From contig NZ_SOCA01000001.1 in assembly GCF_004364345.1 (NCBI RefSeq), positions 806,001 to 870,000 of the forward strand: a stretch of 64,000 nucleotides of DNA. Reading direction: 5' to 3'. Below, in pieces: positions 7,944-16,743 of this stretch (its first letter is position 1; the number at the start of each line of letters is the position of its first letter). The translations under genes and the position numbers were made by a program. Under the pieces are notes generated by a model. The model did not search any database and was not told the DNA's origin. It worked only from the letters and a program-made list of their open reading frames with translations. This stretch comes from Prosthecobacter fusiformis (lineage in GTDB: Bacteria > Verrucomicrobiota > Verrucomicrobiia > Verrucomicrobiales > Verrucomicrobiaceae).

Positions 7944-8639
7944 ATGGAAACACCTCCCCACATCCCCGCTAGCCCGCCTTCCCTTCCTCCTGCCCAAGCT
8001 CCTCTTCGTCAGGGGCCGTCAGGAAAGAAGATCATCCTCACCATCTTGGGCGTTTTTGTCCTCGGGTGTGGCATCGCCGCCGCCACCACTGCGTGGTGGG
8101 TGAAGCGTAACATTTACGCCAGCCCCATCCAGCCCGTCAGCCTCAGCCAGAGTGAGCATCAGGCACTGGAGGCCAAAATCCACGTGCTGGAAACCAGCGC
8201 TGCGCCTTCCGGCCTGCCGGATGTCTCCCCAGGGGAGCAAGAGCGAACCCTGGTCATCACGGCGAAGGAGATCAATGCCTATCTGGCCAGCCAGGAGCTG
8301 GGGGAAACCATCCAGGTGGACCTCGGGCATGACAGCATCTCCGCCACGGTGCTCGCTCCTGTCCCGGCAGACGCGGGTCTTCCTCTTATTTCTGGAACGA
8401 CCCTCCGGCTCAGCCTTTCCCTCACCGCACGGATGGATGAAGCCAAAAAAGTCGCTTTGATTGTCCGTGATGTACGAATGGGCGGTCTTCCTATGCCTAA
8501 CGCGTGGCTGGGAGACATCAAAGGCGTGAACTTGGCCGATGAAAATCTCTCCAACGACCCGGCCCTCCAGCGTTTCTTCGCAGGGATTGAGAGTCTGCAG
8601 ATCACACCCGACGGGCTGCGCGTGGTCCTCGCTGAGTAG
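7944..8639 (+). CDS. Membrane-anchored hypothetical protein
   Basis: The frame is open from 7842, directly after the LysM gene stop, but METPPHIPASPP at 7944 is preferred because the upstream codons look like intergenic DNA. The resulting 231-residue protein has a short proline-rich cytoplasmic tail, one transmembrane helix (IILTILGVFVLGCGIAAATT), a short coiled region and an extracytoplasmic domain with alternating beta-like segments. The pattern TAKEINAYLASQ followed by beta strands resembles small lipid-binding-like periplasmic domains, but I cannot name a family. Confidence 0.75.
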   Translation: METPPHIPASPPSLPPAQAPLRQGPSGKKIILTILGVFVLGCGIAAATTAWWVKRNIYASPIQPVSLSQSEHQALEAKIHVLETSAAPSGLPDVSPGEQERTLVITAKEINAYLASQELGETIQVDLGHDSISATVLAPVPADAGLPLISGTTLRLSLSLTARMDEAKKVALIVRDVRMGGLPMPNAWLGDIKGVNLADENLSNDPALQRFFAGIESLQITPDGLRVVLAE

Positions 8640-8712
8640 ATAAATGCACGGTTTGTGCACCCGTTTGACAGAGGTTGATTTGATATTGCTCAATAATTTT
8701 CAGAAAAGATGC

Positions 8713-8740
8713 TTGGCAATACCCTGAGGGGTGCTTTAAT
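8713..8740 (+). promoter_or_regulatory. Sigma-70 type promoter of the outer-membrane barrel gene
   Basis: TTGGCA (8713-8718, 5/6 to consensus), a 16-base spacer, then TTTAAT (8735-8740, 5/6). It would start transcription near 8747 and leave a leader of about 60 bases before the ATG at 8807. A second TTGACA at 8665 has no good -10 partner. Confidence 0.5.
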
Positions 8741-8806
8741 ACCAGTGCACGGTGGTAGGTCTCCCGGACCCACCTCCATCTCATCAACAAACCAAAATCG
8801 ACCATC

Positions 8807-9682
8807 ATGAAATTGAAGAGCATGACCTCCGTCATCACTAAGTCGGCACTCGTTCTGGCAGCTACGGCTTCCCTGAGCGCTTTCGCTGGCACCTCCGCTC
8901 CTGCAAAGGGCGTCGTTCCTCCAGTGGAACCAGAATCCGGCGCACTGTTTGACACACTCGGTGCTACCATCGAAGTGGGTTACGACACCCGCACATACTA
9001 CCGTGGCCTCTGGTTCGCGGACAACGCTACCTGGACCGGCCTCAGCCTGAGCATCCCTCTGACTGAACAGCTTTCCCTTGGCCTTGGCGCTCTTTACCTG
9101 AGCACCGTTGACACCCTGGTTAACGACGAAATCGGCGAAACCGAACTCGACTATTCCGAGCTCGACCTCACCGCTTCCCTTAACTTCGACGCTGGCTTCG
9201 CCAAGTTCGGCCTTGTTTACACTCACTATGAGTTCTTCGACGGTTTCGGCGGTCGCACAGCTGCTGGTCCTTTCGGTGCCGGTGAAGGCAACGTTTCCAG
9301 CGCTGACGAAGTCGGCATCACAGTGGCTGCTGCTGCAGGTCCAGTGAACCTCTATGCAGGTTTCTACTATGACTTCCGCATCGGTGGTTCCTACGCTGAA
9401 ATCGGCGCTGACCTGCCTATCGAAATCACTTCCTGGTTGAGCATCGTGCCAGCCGTGAAGACTGGCTACGGTAACGACTACTACACCAGTGGTGTGGTCG
9501 CCGGCAGCCGCAGCGGTGGTTTCACACACGTGATCCCTTCCCTGTCTGCTCCAATCAAGCTGACTTCGATCGCTACTCTGACCCCTTACATCGCTTACAA
9601 CATCTCCCTCGACGCTCGTCGCGCCCTGAACACTCAGGACAACGAAATCTTCGGTGGTGTGAAGCTGAGCGTGAGCTTCTAA
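8807..9682 (+). CDS. Outer-membrane beta-barrel protein
   Basis: A 291-residue protein with a signal peptide (MKLKSMTSVITKSALVLAAT through AFAG) and a body of alternating hydrophobic/polar strands with many Gly, Tyr and Ser. It ends GGVKLSVSF; the terminal Phe is the usual Bam recognition residue of outer-membrane barrels. Codon use is visibly restricted (GCT, CTC, GAC, GGT repeated), unlike its neighbours, suggesting high expression. It has its own promoter and a strong terminator, so it is monocistronic. It may be a porin or structural protein; the substrate is unknown. An alternative start is the Met at 8822. Confidence 0.85.
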   Translation: MKLKSMTSVITKSALVLAATASLSAFAGTSAPAKGVVPPVEPESGALFDTLGATIEVGYDTRTYYRGLWFADNATWTGLSLSIPLTEQLSLGLGALYLSTVDTLVNDEIGETELDYSELDLTASLNFDAGFAKFGLVYTHYEFFDGFGGRTAAGPFGAGEGNVSSADEVGITVAAAAGPVNLYAGFYYDFRIGGSYAEIGADLPIEITSWLSIVPAVKTGYGNDYYTSGVVAGSRSGGFTHVIPSLSAPIKLTSIATLTPYIAYNISLDARRALNTQDNEIFGGVKLSVSF

Positions 9683-9713
9683 TTCTGTCGGAGTCTTAAA
9701 GATTCCTTCATCC

Positions 9714-9752
9714 AACTCCCAACCAGTGCTCCTGGTTGGGAGTTTTTGTTTT
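9714..9752 (+). terminator. Strong intrinsic terminator after the barrel gene
   Basis: Perfect 13-base stem AACTCCCAACCAG / CTGGTTGGGAGTT with a 5-base loop (9727-9731), followed by TTTTTGTTTT. It lies 32 bases after the stop codon. Confidence 0.9.
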
Positions 9753-9843
9753 ATACCTGTGCTTCGTTCTTGTTTTTGATGCCCTTCCGTAAAGAAATCA
9801 GGCAGAACTAGGCTTCTGGCCTTTCAATCTTTCCTCACACCCC

Positions 9844-11514
9844 ATGCCCGCACATCGCCTCAACTGGAATTCTTCTTCACTTACTCATGGATGGCAGCGG
9901 GGTGTTAAATCATTCTACTGGGGCCTGGGTTTCCAGGAGGCTGATTTTGAAAAGCCTCAAATCGGCATCGCCACCCCGCTTCTGGACGGCAATCTGTGCA
10001 ATATGAAGGCCTATGAGGTGGCCAAACTCATCCAGGCTGGCTGTGCGGAAGCTGGACTTATTGCCTTTCCTTTTGGTGTTTCAGGCGTCAGTGACAATAT
10101 CACCCAGGGTCACGAAGGGGGGGCGTCGTCACTCGTTTCCCGCAATCTCATGGCCAACGGAGCGGAAATGGTCACCAGTGCCCATTGCTATGATGGCATG
10201 ATCGGTGTGCATCATTGTGATAAAAATGGCCCAGCCTTCGCCATGGCTCTCGCTCGATTGAATTATCCCGGCCTCATCGTGAATGGCGGCAGCATCCTGC
10301 CCGGTTGCCACGCCGGAAAACCTGTCACTATCCTTGATTCGTATGATTCCCAAGCTCAGGCCAACAATGGCACCATGAGCTACCAGGAATCCGAGGACAT
10401 TATCCGCGCCGCCTGTCCTGGTGCGGGCGGGTGTGGCATCGCGGCCTCCTTCAATACCTGGGGCATTGCCCTGGAAGCTATGGGCCTCAGCCTTCCGGAT
10501 ACCTCCTCCATTCCCGCTGTTGATCCCGCCAAAAAAGACGATTGCCTCCGTGTGGGTCAGGCCATGCGTCTCCTTTTGGAGATGGACCTCCGACCTCGCA
10601 CCATCATCACCAAAGCGTCCATCACGAATGCCATGACGGCCATTGCGGCCATGGGCGGCTCTACCAATGGTGTCCTTCATATCCTCGCCGTCGCCCGGGA
10701 AGCGGGCGTGGATTTTACCCTCCGGGATATCCAGGCCATCTGCCGCCGCACACCCGTGTATTGTAACTTTGCCCCTCGTGGCCGTGGCACCATGGCGGAC
10801 CTCCATCGCATCGGTGGCACCGCCATGCTGCTCCGACATTTCCTCAATGCGGGCCTCCTTGACGGCAGTTGCATCACCGTCACGGGTAAAACTTTAGCCG
10901 AAAATGTCTCCCATTGTCCTGATGTACCCGTGGATCAGGACCTTATCGCGCCCCTCGGACAGCCTTTCAAAGACTATGCCGACCTCCAGGTTTGCTTTGG
11001 CAACCTCGCCCCCCACGGCATGGTTTTCAAAGTTTCCTCCCGCCAGAGTCCGCGCTTTAAGGGCCGCGCCATCTGTTTTGACAGCGTGAAAGCAGTGTCC
11101 GATGCGGCTGCGGAAAAACGTATTCGTCCAGGCCACTTCGTCGTCCTCCGAGGCGTCGGCCCTATTGCTGCGGGCATGCCGGAGTTGCTCGTTGCCAGCG
11201 CAGCGCTGGCAGTTCCTGAACTTGATGGCCAAGTTGCATTCCTTTCGGATGGTCGCGTCTCCGGTGTCTCGCATGGCGTCATGGGCATCCATTGCTCTCC
11301 TGAAGCAGTCGTGGGTGGGCCTATCGCCGCCATTGAAGATGGGGATGAAATCGAGTTCGATTTGCTTGAGGGGACCATTCATCTCCATGCCGATCTTTCC
11401 ACCCGCAAGGCTGAATGGGCCAAGCCCGTGCCTGGTCGCGGATACCTGGCAGATTTCGCCGCCACTGCCCAGCAGGCCCACGAAGGCTGTGTCTCGTCCT
11501 GGGTTCTCAGGTAA
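9844..11514 (+). CDS. ilvD: IlvD/Edd-family dehydratase, divergent dihydroxy-acid dehydratase
   Basis: 556 residues, normal for dihydroxy-acid dehydratase, which converts 2,3-dihydroxy acids to 2-keto acids in valine/isoleucine synthesis using an Fe-S cluster. The three cluster cysteines are present: NLCNMKAYEVA, VHHCDKNGPA and ACPGAGGCG. Family blocks KASITNAMTAIAAMGGSTNG, TVTGKTLAENV and FLSDGRVSGVSHG are clear. It is divergent: the usual GMYTANTM after the third cysteine reads GIAASFNT, and the motif normally PTSAI (catalytic Ser) reads ASAAL at residues 451-455, with Ala where Ser is expected. It may therefore be a paralogue acting on another sugar or hydroxy acid; the gene symbol is tentative. 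No other branched-chain gene is adjacent. Confidence 0.75.
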   Translation: MPAHRLNWNSSSLTHGWQRGVKSFYWGLGFQEADFEKPQIGIATPLLDGNLCNMKAYEVAKLIQAGCAEAGLIAFPFGVSGVSDNITQGHEGGASSLVSRNLMANGAEMVTSAHCYDGMIGVHHCDKNGPAFAMALARLNYPGLIVNGGSILPGCHAGKPVTILDSYDSQAQANNGTMSYQESEDIIRAACPGAGGCGIAASFNTWGIALEAMGLSLPDTSSIPAVDPAKKDDCLRVGQAMRLLLEMDLRPRTIITKASITNAMTAIAAMGGSTNGVLHILAVAREAGVDFTLRDIQAICRRTPVYCNFAPRGRGTMADLHRIGGTAMLLRHFLNAGLLDGSCITVTGKTLAENVSHCPDVPVDQDLIAPLGQPFKDYADLQVCFGNLAPHGMVFKVSSRQSPRFKGRAICFDSVKAVSDAAAEKRIRPGHFVVLRGVGPIAAGMPELLVASAALAVPELDGQVAFLSDGRVSGVSHGVMGIHCSPEAVVGGPIAAIEDGDEIEFDLLEGTIHLHADLSTRKAEWAKPVPGRGYLADFAATAQQAHEGCVSSWVLR

Positions 11515-11640
11515 ATCTGCGCCAGCCTGTTATTTTCGAGCTAAAAAGAGGCCTCTAAAATGAAGGTCCGCGTACTTGCTTCGGCCCCTTTCTGCTCGTC
11601 ACACCGACTTAGTGCCCTTATGGTTTAACGAATTACTTGT

Positions 11641-12666
11641 ATGAAATCCACATGGTCCATCCGGCTCGTCCGGGCCTTGTTCTTTGCCCTGTTTGTCTTC
11701 ACTGGCATCACCATTGCCCTGGGGTTTCAGCAGCCGGCCTGGATCGGAGCTACGACGGGGGCCTGCATCATGGGATTGCTCCTTGTGCTGGATCTCCTGT
11801 TTGCCCGCTTCAGCCTGCGAGACTTTTCCCACGCCACGTTTGGCCTGGCCATCGGTCTTTTCTGCGCGTGGCTCATCACCCGTATCGGTGTTTTTCAGCT
11901 TATCTACTTCCAGTCCATGTTGGATGGAGATGCTGTTCGCAACGTTGTCGAAATCCTCATTTATACCTCCCTGGCTTTCTTTGGTGTCACCTTCGCCCTG
12001 CGCAGTGACCGCGACCAGTTCGCCCTCCTCATTCCGTATGTCCGTTTCCGCCGCGATGGCCTGGAGGGGGAGCCCCTTCTGCTGGATACCAATGTCATCA
12101 TTGATGGCCGCATTTCAGCCGTCATTCAGACGGGCTTTCTCACCGGTGCCCTGGTCATCCCGCGCTTTGTCTTGGATGAATTACAACGGCTCACCGAATC
12201 CGGTGATCCTCAAAAAGTGATCCGTGGCAGACGCGGGCTGGAGATCATGGAAAAAATGCGCATGGCGGATGATCTCCGCCTGACCATTCATGAGGATCCT
12301 CCTGGAAATTTCCGAGATATCCCGGTGGATACAAAACTCGTGTCCCTCGCGCGGGAGCTCAATGCCCGGCTGCTGACCAATGATGAAAACCTCGCCAAAG
12401 TGGCCCGCCTGCGCGGCATTGTGGTGCTGAGTTTTAATGATCTCGCCATTTCCCTGCAACCGCAGCTCAATCCTGGCGATGAATTGTCCCTTTCCCTGAC
12501 CAAAGCCGGAAAGGATAAGCATCAAGCCATCGGCTATTTGCCGGATGGAACCATGATCGTGGTCAACAATGCTGCGGCGCACATCGGCCAGACCGTTGAA
12601 GTCGCCATTTCGGGTGCACTTCCTACTTCAGCGGGTCGTCTCATTTTTGCCGAGCTCAAAAGGTAA
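11641..12666 (+). CDS. PIN-TRAM domain membrane protein (YacL type)
   Basis: 341 residues. Residues 1-125 form about four transmembrane helices. A PIN ribonuclease-like domain follows, with the acidic cluster LLLDTNVIIDGR, VLDELQRL and LLTNDENLAKVA, and the C-terminus is a TRAM RNA-binding domain (LSLSLTKAGKDKHQAIGYL through VEVAISGAL). The arrangement is that of Bacillus YacL-type proteins. The catalytic Asp residues look intact. Its last 11 bases overlap the end of the convergent protease gene. Confidence 0.92.
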   Translation: MKSTWSIRLVRALFFALFVFTGITIALGFQQPAWIGATTGACIMGLLLVLDLLFARFSLRDFSHATFGLAIGLFCAWLITRIGVFQLIYFQSMLDGDAVRNVVEILIYTSLAFFGVTFALRSDRDQFALLIPYVRFRRDGLEGEPLLLDTNVIIDGRISAVIQTGFLTGALVIPRFVLDELQRLTESGDPQKVIRGRRGLEIMEKMRMADDLRLTIHEDPPGNFRDIPVDTKLVSLARELNARLLTNDENLAKVARLRGIVVLSFNDLAISLQPQLNPGDELSLSLTKAGKDKHQAIGYLPDGTMIVVNNAAAHIGQTVEVAISGALPTSAGRLIFAELKR

Positions 12667-13630
12667 GATCCTTTTTTATCAGGTGGCGGCAGCGTCTAAG
12701 CCCGAATAAACCACCCACGATGAGCAGGCAAATCCCGCCTGGCTCAGGAACGCCTACGATGCTCTGAATTTCCAGAGCACTCGTCGAAATTCGCGCTGAA
12801 TAAAAGCTGGCCGCAGTTCCATTTGGCAGTGGCCCTACCCATCCGGATCCGTCGCTGCCCTGATAAAAGCCACCTCGGTCAAACAAAGCCGCATCAAACT
12901 CCGTGCCATCCCCTGTGATATTGTTCGTGTCAAAAAAACCATCCACTCCAAAATTGATCCCGGCCAGTTTCCATACCCCGCCGTCATTGACGAAGACAGC
13001 GCCGCCTGAATCCCCCACCGAAAGAGTGGCTTCATTCTGCCCGGCCACCGCATCGAATGAAGCCCGCAGGTACTCGTTTCCCTCCAACGTCGTGATGCCG
13101 TCCACCACATTCTCCCCCCACCGCACCACCCCGTCAGCCCCGGTGTGATACCAGCCCTTCAGGTCGCCACCCAGTTCCACTTCCGCACCGCGTGGCCCGC
13201 CTCTGCCAAAGACGACCAGATCCATTCCTTCCTCAGCCGTTCCTGTATAGAGCGTTGCATAAGAGGAAAAGGTCTCGTTGATCTTATAAATACGCAGATC
13301 GGTACCGCCGACCGTCCAGAACCCCTGCCCTCCGTTAGCCGAAGCATCAATCGTATAAGTCACGTCTGAAAGGCTCGTAAAAGTAGGATCAGCGGATACT
13401 CCGATATGCCCTGCCGTGATGAAATACTGCGGTGCAATCATCGTGCCCAGGAAATCTCCATACTCCCCCTGGTATGCCCAGCCGCTGTCCGTATAGATTC
13501 CCGTCGGGGCTGTCGTATTCTCGCCTGAATCATACAGGATCACCGCATTCCCATCCCGGGGCAGCAGGCTCCCGAACACTCCCACAAAAAGAAGTGCCTG
13601 ACGGATAAAATGCCTCCAGGGTAGCGACAT
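12656..13630 (-). CDS. Secreted trypsin-like serine protease with PEP-CTERM anchor
   Basis: 324 residues. N-terminal signal sequence, then a chymotrypsin-fold domain: His in MIAPQYFITAGHIG, a likely Asp in EEGMDLVVFG and the Ser motif SVGDSGGAVF. The C-terminus is a PEP-CTERM sorting tag, VPEPGGICLLIVGGLFG followed by Arg-rich residues, which targets proteins to the exosortase/EpsH system. The gene is probably monocistronic and overlaps the PIN-TRAM gene tail to tail by 11 bases. The substrate is unknown. No exosortase is in the window, so the sorting machinery must be elsewhere. Confidence 0.88.
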   Translation of the reverse strand: MSLPWRHFIRQALLFVGVFGSLLPRDGNAVILYDSGENTTAPTGIYTDSGWAYQGEYGDFLGTMIAPQYFITAGHIGVSADPTFTSLSDVTYTIDASANGGQGFWTVGGTDLRIYKINETFSSYATLYTGTAEEGMDLVVFGRGGPRGAEVELGGDLKGWYHTGADGVVRWGENVVDGITTLEGNEYLRASFDAVAGQNEATLSVGDSGGAVFVNDGGVWKLAGINFGVDGFFDTNNITGDGTEFDAALFDRGGFYQGSDGSGWVGPLPNGTAASFYSARISTSALEIQSIVGVPEPGGICLLIVGGLFGLRRCRHLIKKDLTF

Positions 13631-13903
13631 AGTATAAATTAAAACGAATTTAACATAATTTCCATATCAATCTCATCAGCAATGGCTGGGGTATAAACTT
13701 TTCATATGCTGCCTGCTGCGGAATGGGATAAATCTATTACCAGGGGCTGAAAGCGTGGACACCCCTATCGACTGAAAGGCACCTTCTGCATCGCAGGGAA
13801 CCATGCAGGTGGTCCTACGGCAAAAATCCGTGATTGATTTTGACGCGCGCATGCCTCACCATAATGATCAATTCAGCGGTAGCTTGAATATTAAGATTCT
13901 TTA

Positions 13904-14395
13904 ATGATGAGAAATGTCACCACCTGCCTGCTCTGTTTTGTCGCAGCGCTTCTTTGTTCCTGCTCTTCATCCGGAAGCAAGGTGAAGTCTCAAAAGGGCA
14001 CACGCATCACAGCCGTGCGCACGACTGCTTATACGCATAGTGAGTCCGACCATATTCAGTATGGTGCGCGTACGGCGGTGGGCTCCCAGTTGAAATACGG
14101 CAGTGTCCTCCGCAGCGCAGCAGCAGACTGGTCTGTGTATCCGGTCGGCACTATCTTCCAGATTGAAGGCACGCCTTACATTTACCAGGTGGATGATTAT
14201 GGCTCCGCGCTGGTGGGCACCAATACCATCGATATTTATCAGCCTACGAAAGCCCACATGAATGCCTGGGGCGTGCGCAATGTAAACATCCGGGTTCTCC
14301 GCTGGGGCTCCAAGTCCAAAAGCCTAGCCATCATGAAGGACCGCACCAAATACGATCACGTACGGAAAATGGTGCAGCGGCTCCAGCGCAGTTAA
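13904..14395 (+). CDS. 3D-domain lipoprotein
   Basis: 163 residues with a lipobox at ALLCSCSS. The C-terminal part is a 3D domain named for its three Asp residues; VDDYGSALVGTNTIDIY carries the diagnostic aspartates and the double-psi barrel seen in MltA-like lytic transglycosylases and YocH-type wall proteins. It is likely a small cell-wall lytic or binding lipoprotein. The endonuclease III gene starts 13 bases after its stop, so the two may be co-transcribed. A weak promoter-like TTGACG lies at 13840-13845. Confidence 0.85.
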   Translation: MMRNVTTCLLCFVAALLCSCSSSGSKVKSQKGTRITAVRTTAYTHSESDHIQYGARTAVGSQLKYGSVLRSAAADWSVYPVGTIFQIEGTPYIYQVDDYGSALVGTNTIDIYQPTKAHMNAWGVRNVNIRVLRWGSKSKSLAIMKDRTKYDHVRKMVQRLQRS

Positions 14396-14408
14396 TGGCT
14401 CCTTCTCT

Positions 14409-15062
14409 GTGACCAAGACAGAACGCGCCAGCTATGTGCTCCATCGCCTGGGGCAGCTTTATCCAGATCCCCCCATCCCGCTGGATCACACCGATGCTTA
14501 TACCCTGCTGGTCGCGGTCCTGCTCTCCGCCCAGTGCACAGATGTGCGGGTAAACCTCATCACCCCCAAGCTGTGGTCTCTGGCCAATACTCCAGAAGCG
14601 ATGGCCAAGATCCCGGTCGAAGAGATCGAAAAAATCGTCAAGCCCTGTGGTCTGGGGCCTCAAAAGGCCAAAGCCATCCAGAAACTTTCTCAAATCCTGG
14701 TGGATCAGTATGGGGGCCAGGTACCTCAGGATATTGATGCCCTTGAGCAACTGCCTGGCGTCGGACATAAAACGGCGCAGGTAGTGATGGCTCAGTCGTT
14801 TGGCGTTCCTTCCTTTCCGGTGGATACCCACATCCACCGCCTCGCCCAGCGCTGGAAATTGACCGAGGGAAAAAATGTTCTCCAGACCGAGAGGGATCTC
14901 AAGCGCCTCTTTCCCATTTCATCCTGGAACAAACTGCACCTGCAGATCATCTTTTACGGGCGCGAACATTGCAGCGCCCGGGGCTGTGACGGCACTGTCT
15001 GCGAAATCTGCACGACGCTTTTTCCTGAGCGAAAAAAGGCACTCAAAACGAAGAAGGCCTGA
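14409..15062 (+). CDS. nth: Endonuclease III, DNA N-glycosylase/AP lyase
   Basis: 217 residues, typical for Nth, which removes oxidised pyrimidines in base-excision repair. The helix-hairpin-helix LEQLPGVGHKTAQVV supplies the catalytic Lys and the following FPVDTHIHRLA the catalytic Asp. It starts with GTG at 14409; an ATG at 14396 reads straight into a stop. The C-terminal Fe-S loop has four cysteines, EHCSARGCDGTVCEIC, but the spacing is C-x4-C-x4-C-x2-C rather than the Escherichia coli C-x6-C-x2-C-x5-C, so the cluster may be altered. Confidence 0.93.
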   Translation: MTKTERASYVLHRLGQLYPDPPIPLDHTDAYTLLVAVLLSAQCTDVRVNLITPKLWSLANTPEAMAKIPVEEIEKIVKPCGLGPQKAKAIQKLSQILVDQYGGQVPQDIDALEQLPGVGHKTAQVVMAQSFGVPSFPVDTHIHRLAQRWKLTEGKNVLQTERDLKRLFPISSWNKLHLQIIFYGREHCSARGCDGTVCEICTTLFPERKKALKTKKA

Positions 15063-15064
15063 TC

Positions 15065-15081
15065 CGTGAAGGGGCTTCACG
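15065..15081. terminator. Hairpin between convergent genes
   Basis: CGTGAAG-GGG-CTTCACG, a perfect 7-base stem, fills almost the whole 19-base gap between the endonuclease III stop and the histidine kinase stop. The T-tract is weak on both strands, so it is only a possible bidirectional terminator. Confidence 0.4.
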
Positions 15082-16722
15082 CTACTTTACCTCAGCATCC
15101 CCAACTCTTTCCCTCTGTTCACTCAGCAGTGATTTAAGCTTGGTCACATCCACCGGTTTGACGAGATGATGATCAAACCCTGCCTCCATCGCGCGCTGTC
15201 TATCCTCTTCTTGGCCATAGCCGGTGACGGCGATGAGCAAAGGCTGGCTTTCCGCAAACTCCTGTCGCAACAGCCGCGCCACCTCATAACCATCCATGCT
15301 GGGCAGCCCGATATCCAGCACGACAGCCTGGGGGACCTGTCCACGGGCCTTTTCCAATGCCTCAGGGCCGTCATAAGCCACACTGACTTCATGGCCCACC
15401 CTCTTCAGGAGTTTAGACAGACCCACTGCGGAGTCCACGTTATCATCCACCACCAGCACCCGGAGAGATTTCCCCTTATCGGCGGGACCAGCCCCTATGT
15501 TCTGATCGCTGGATACCTGCGCCACTGCTGCGGGAAGATAAACCGTGAAGCTGCTGCCCAGCCCTGGCCCCTCGCTGTGAGCTTCCACTTTACCCCCATG
15601 CATTTCTGTGAGCTTTTGTACAATCGTCAGGCCGATGCCAAGTCCGCCTTCACTCCTGGCGATGGAGCGCTCCCCCTGGGTGAAGAGCTGGAACATTTCC
15701 GGCAACCGCTTCGGCTCGATGCCCATCCCATTGTCTTTGATGGTCACCACAATATCTTGTCCCTGACGGCTAGCCAGCAACTGGATCCTTCCGCCTTTAG
15801 GCGTGTATTTCGCCGCATTGGTGAGCAAATTCAAAACCACCTGTTCGATTCGTGTCGGGTCGGCTTTGAGATAAAGTTTCCCTCGTTCAAAGTCGCAGGT
15901 GAAATGGTGACCGCGCTCTGTCATCAATGGCCGCGCGGAATCACAAGCCCGGTCCAGGATCATGGCCATGTCTGTAATCGCATGACGAAGACGGATCTTG
16001 CCGGTCGTGATCCTGGATACATCAAGCAAGTCGTCAATCAGGTGAGCTAACTGGTTGGTCTGACGCTCAATCACCCCTGCTGCCCAGGCCTGAGTTTCGA
16101 GATCGCTCGTCGTCTTCAGCAGCGTGGCCGCGTTTGAGACCGAGGCCAGGGGATTTCGCAGTTCATGGGCGAGCATGGCCAGGAACTCATCCTTCCTGCG
16201 ATCCGCCTGCAAAGCATCAGCGGTCATTTTTTCCCTCTCCTCCAGCAGGGAGCGTACCTGGTACTGCCGCCGACGCGATCTCATGGCAGATTCCAAAGTA
16301 CTGACCAAGGTGCCTGGGCGTACAGGGCGCTCAATGATGGAAGCATTTCCAGTAGGCTCCAGAGCAGCAAGCTGCCTCCTGCGGATGGCGGATTCTCCGG
16401 TGCCAGTAATGATCACAATGGGCAGGTCTGACCAGGAGGGCTGCTTTTGCAGTAAAAGAATGAGGTGACGGATGGTATGGTCAGTCAGCACCTCTTCAGC
16501 AAGGAGCAGAGCTCCGCAGCCAGCCTCCACCCTCTGGCATAGATCGCCAAAACCTTCACAGATGGCAGCATCCAAGCCGGCCTTTTTTAGAAATTCGAAG
16601 GTCAACCGTGCATCATTTCGGGTGGGGGCCAGGATGAGGATATCCGACTCGCTTCTGCCTGCCGCTTCTCCTTCTGAGACTTGGCTCTCGAAGCGGGCAG
16701 ATGCTGCGGATGATTCTTCCAT
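15082..16722 (-). CDS. Hybrid sensor histidine kinase/response regulator
   Basis: 546 residues, cytoplasmic. Domains in order: a receiver-like fold (about 25-150) whose phospho-acceptor strand reads GALLLAEEVL with no Asp, so it is degenerate; a coiled linker; HisKA with H-box DEFLAMLAHELRNPLA; HATPase_c with N-box NLLTNAAKYT, DNGMGI and GGLGIGLTI; and a C-terminal receiver with VLVVDDN, phospho-acceptor LDIGLPSMDG and VKP. It is the second gene of a two-gene operon, 21 bases after the KaiC-like ATPase gene. No sensor domain or output domain is visible. Confidence 0.92.
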   Translation of the reverse strand: MEESSAASARFESQVSEGEAAGRSESDILILAPTRNDARLTFEFLKKAGLDAAICEGFGDLCQRVEAGCGALLLAEEVLTDHTIRHLILLLQKQPSWSDLPIVIITGTGESAIRRRQLAALEPTGNASIIERPVRPGTLVSTLESAMRSRRRQYQVRSLLEEREKMTADALQADRRKDEFLAMLAHELRNPLASVSNAATLLKTTSDLETQAWAAGVIERQTNQLAHLIDDLLDVSRITTGKIRLRHAITDMAMILDRACDSARPLMTERGHHFTCDFERGKLYLKADPTRIEQVVLNLLTNAAKYTPKGGRIQLLASRQGQDIVVTIKDNGMGIEPKRLPEMFQLFTQGERSIARSEGGLGIGLTIVQKLTEMHGGKVEAHSEGPGLGSSFTVYLPAAVAQVSSDQNIGAGPADKGKSLRVLVVDDNVDSAVGLSKLLKRVGHEVSVAYDGPEALEKARGQVPQAVVLDIGLPSMDGYEVARLLRQEFAESQPLLIAVTGYGQEEDRQRAMEAGFDHHLVKPVDVTKLKSLLSEQRERVGDAEVK

Positions 16723-16743
16723 GAATAAGCGCGGTTTTCGGTG

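Noticed and set aside
8665-8693. TTGACA with possible -10 before the barrel gene
   Set aside because: No -10 at 16-18 bases; the TTGGCA/TTTAAT pair at 8713-8740 is better.
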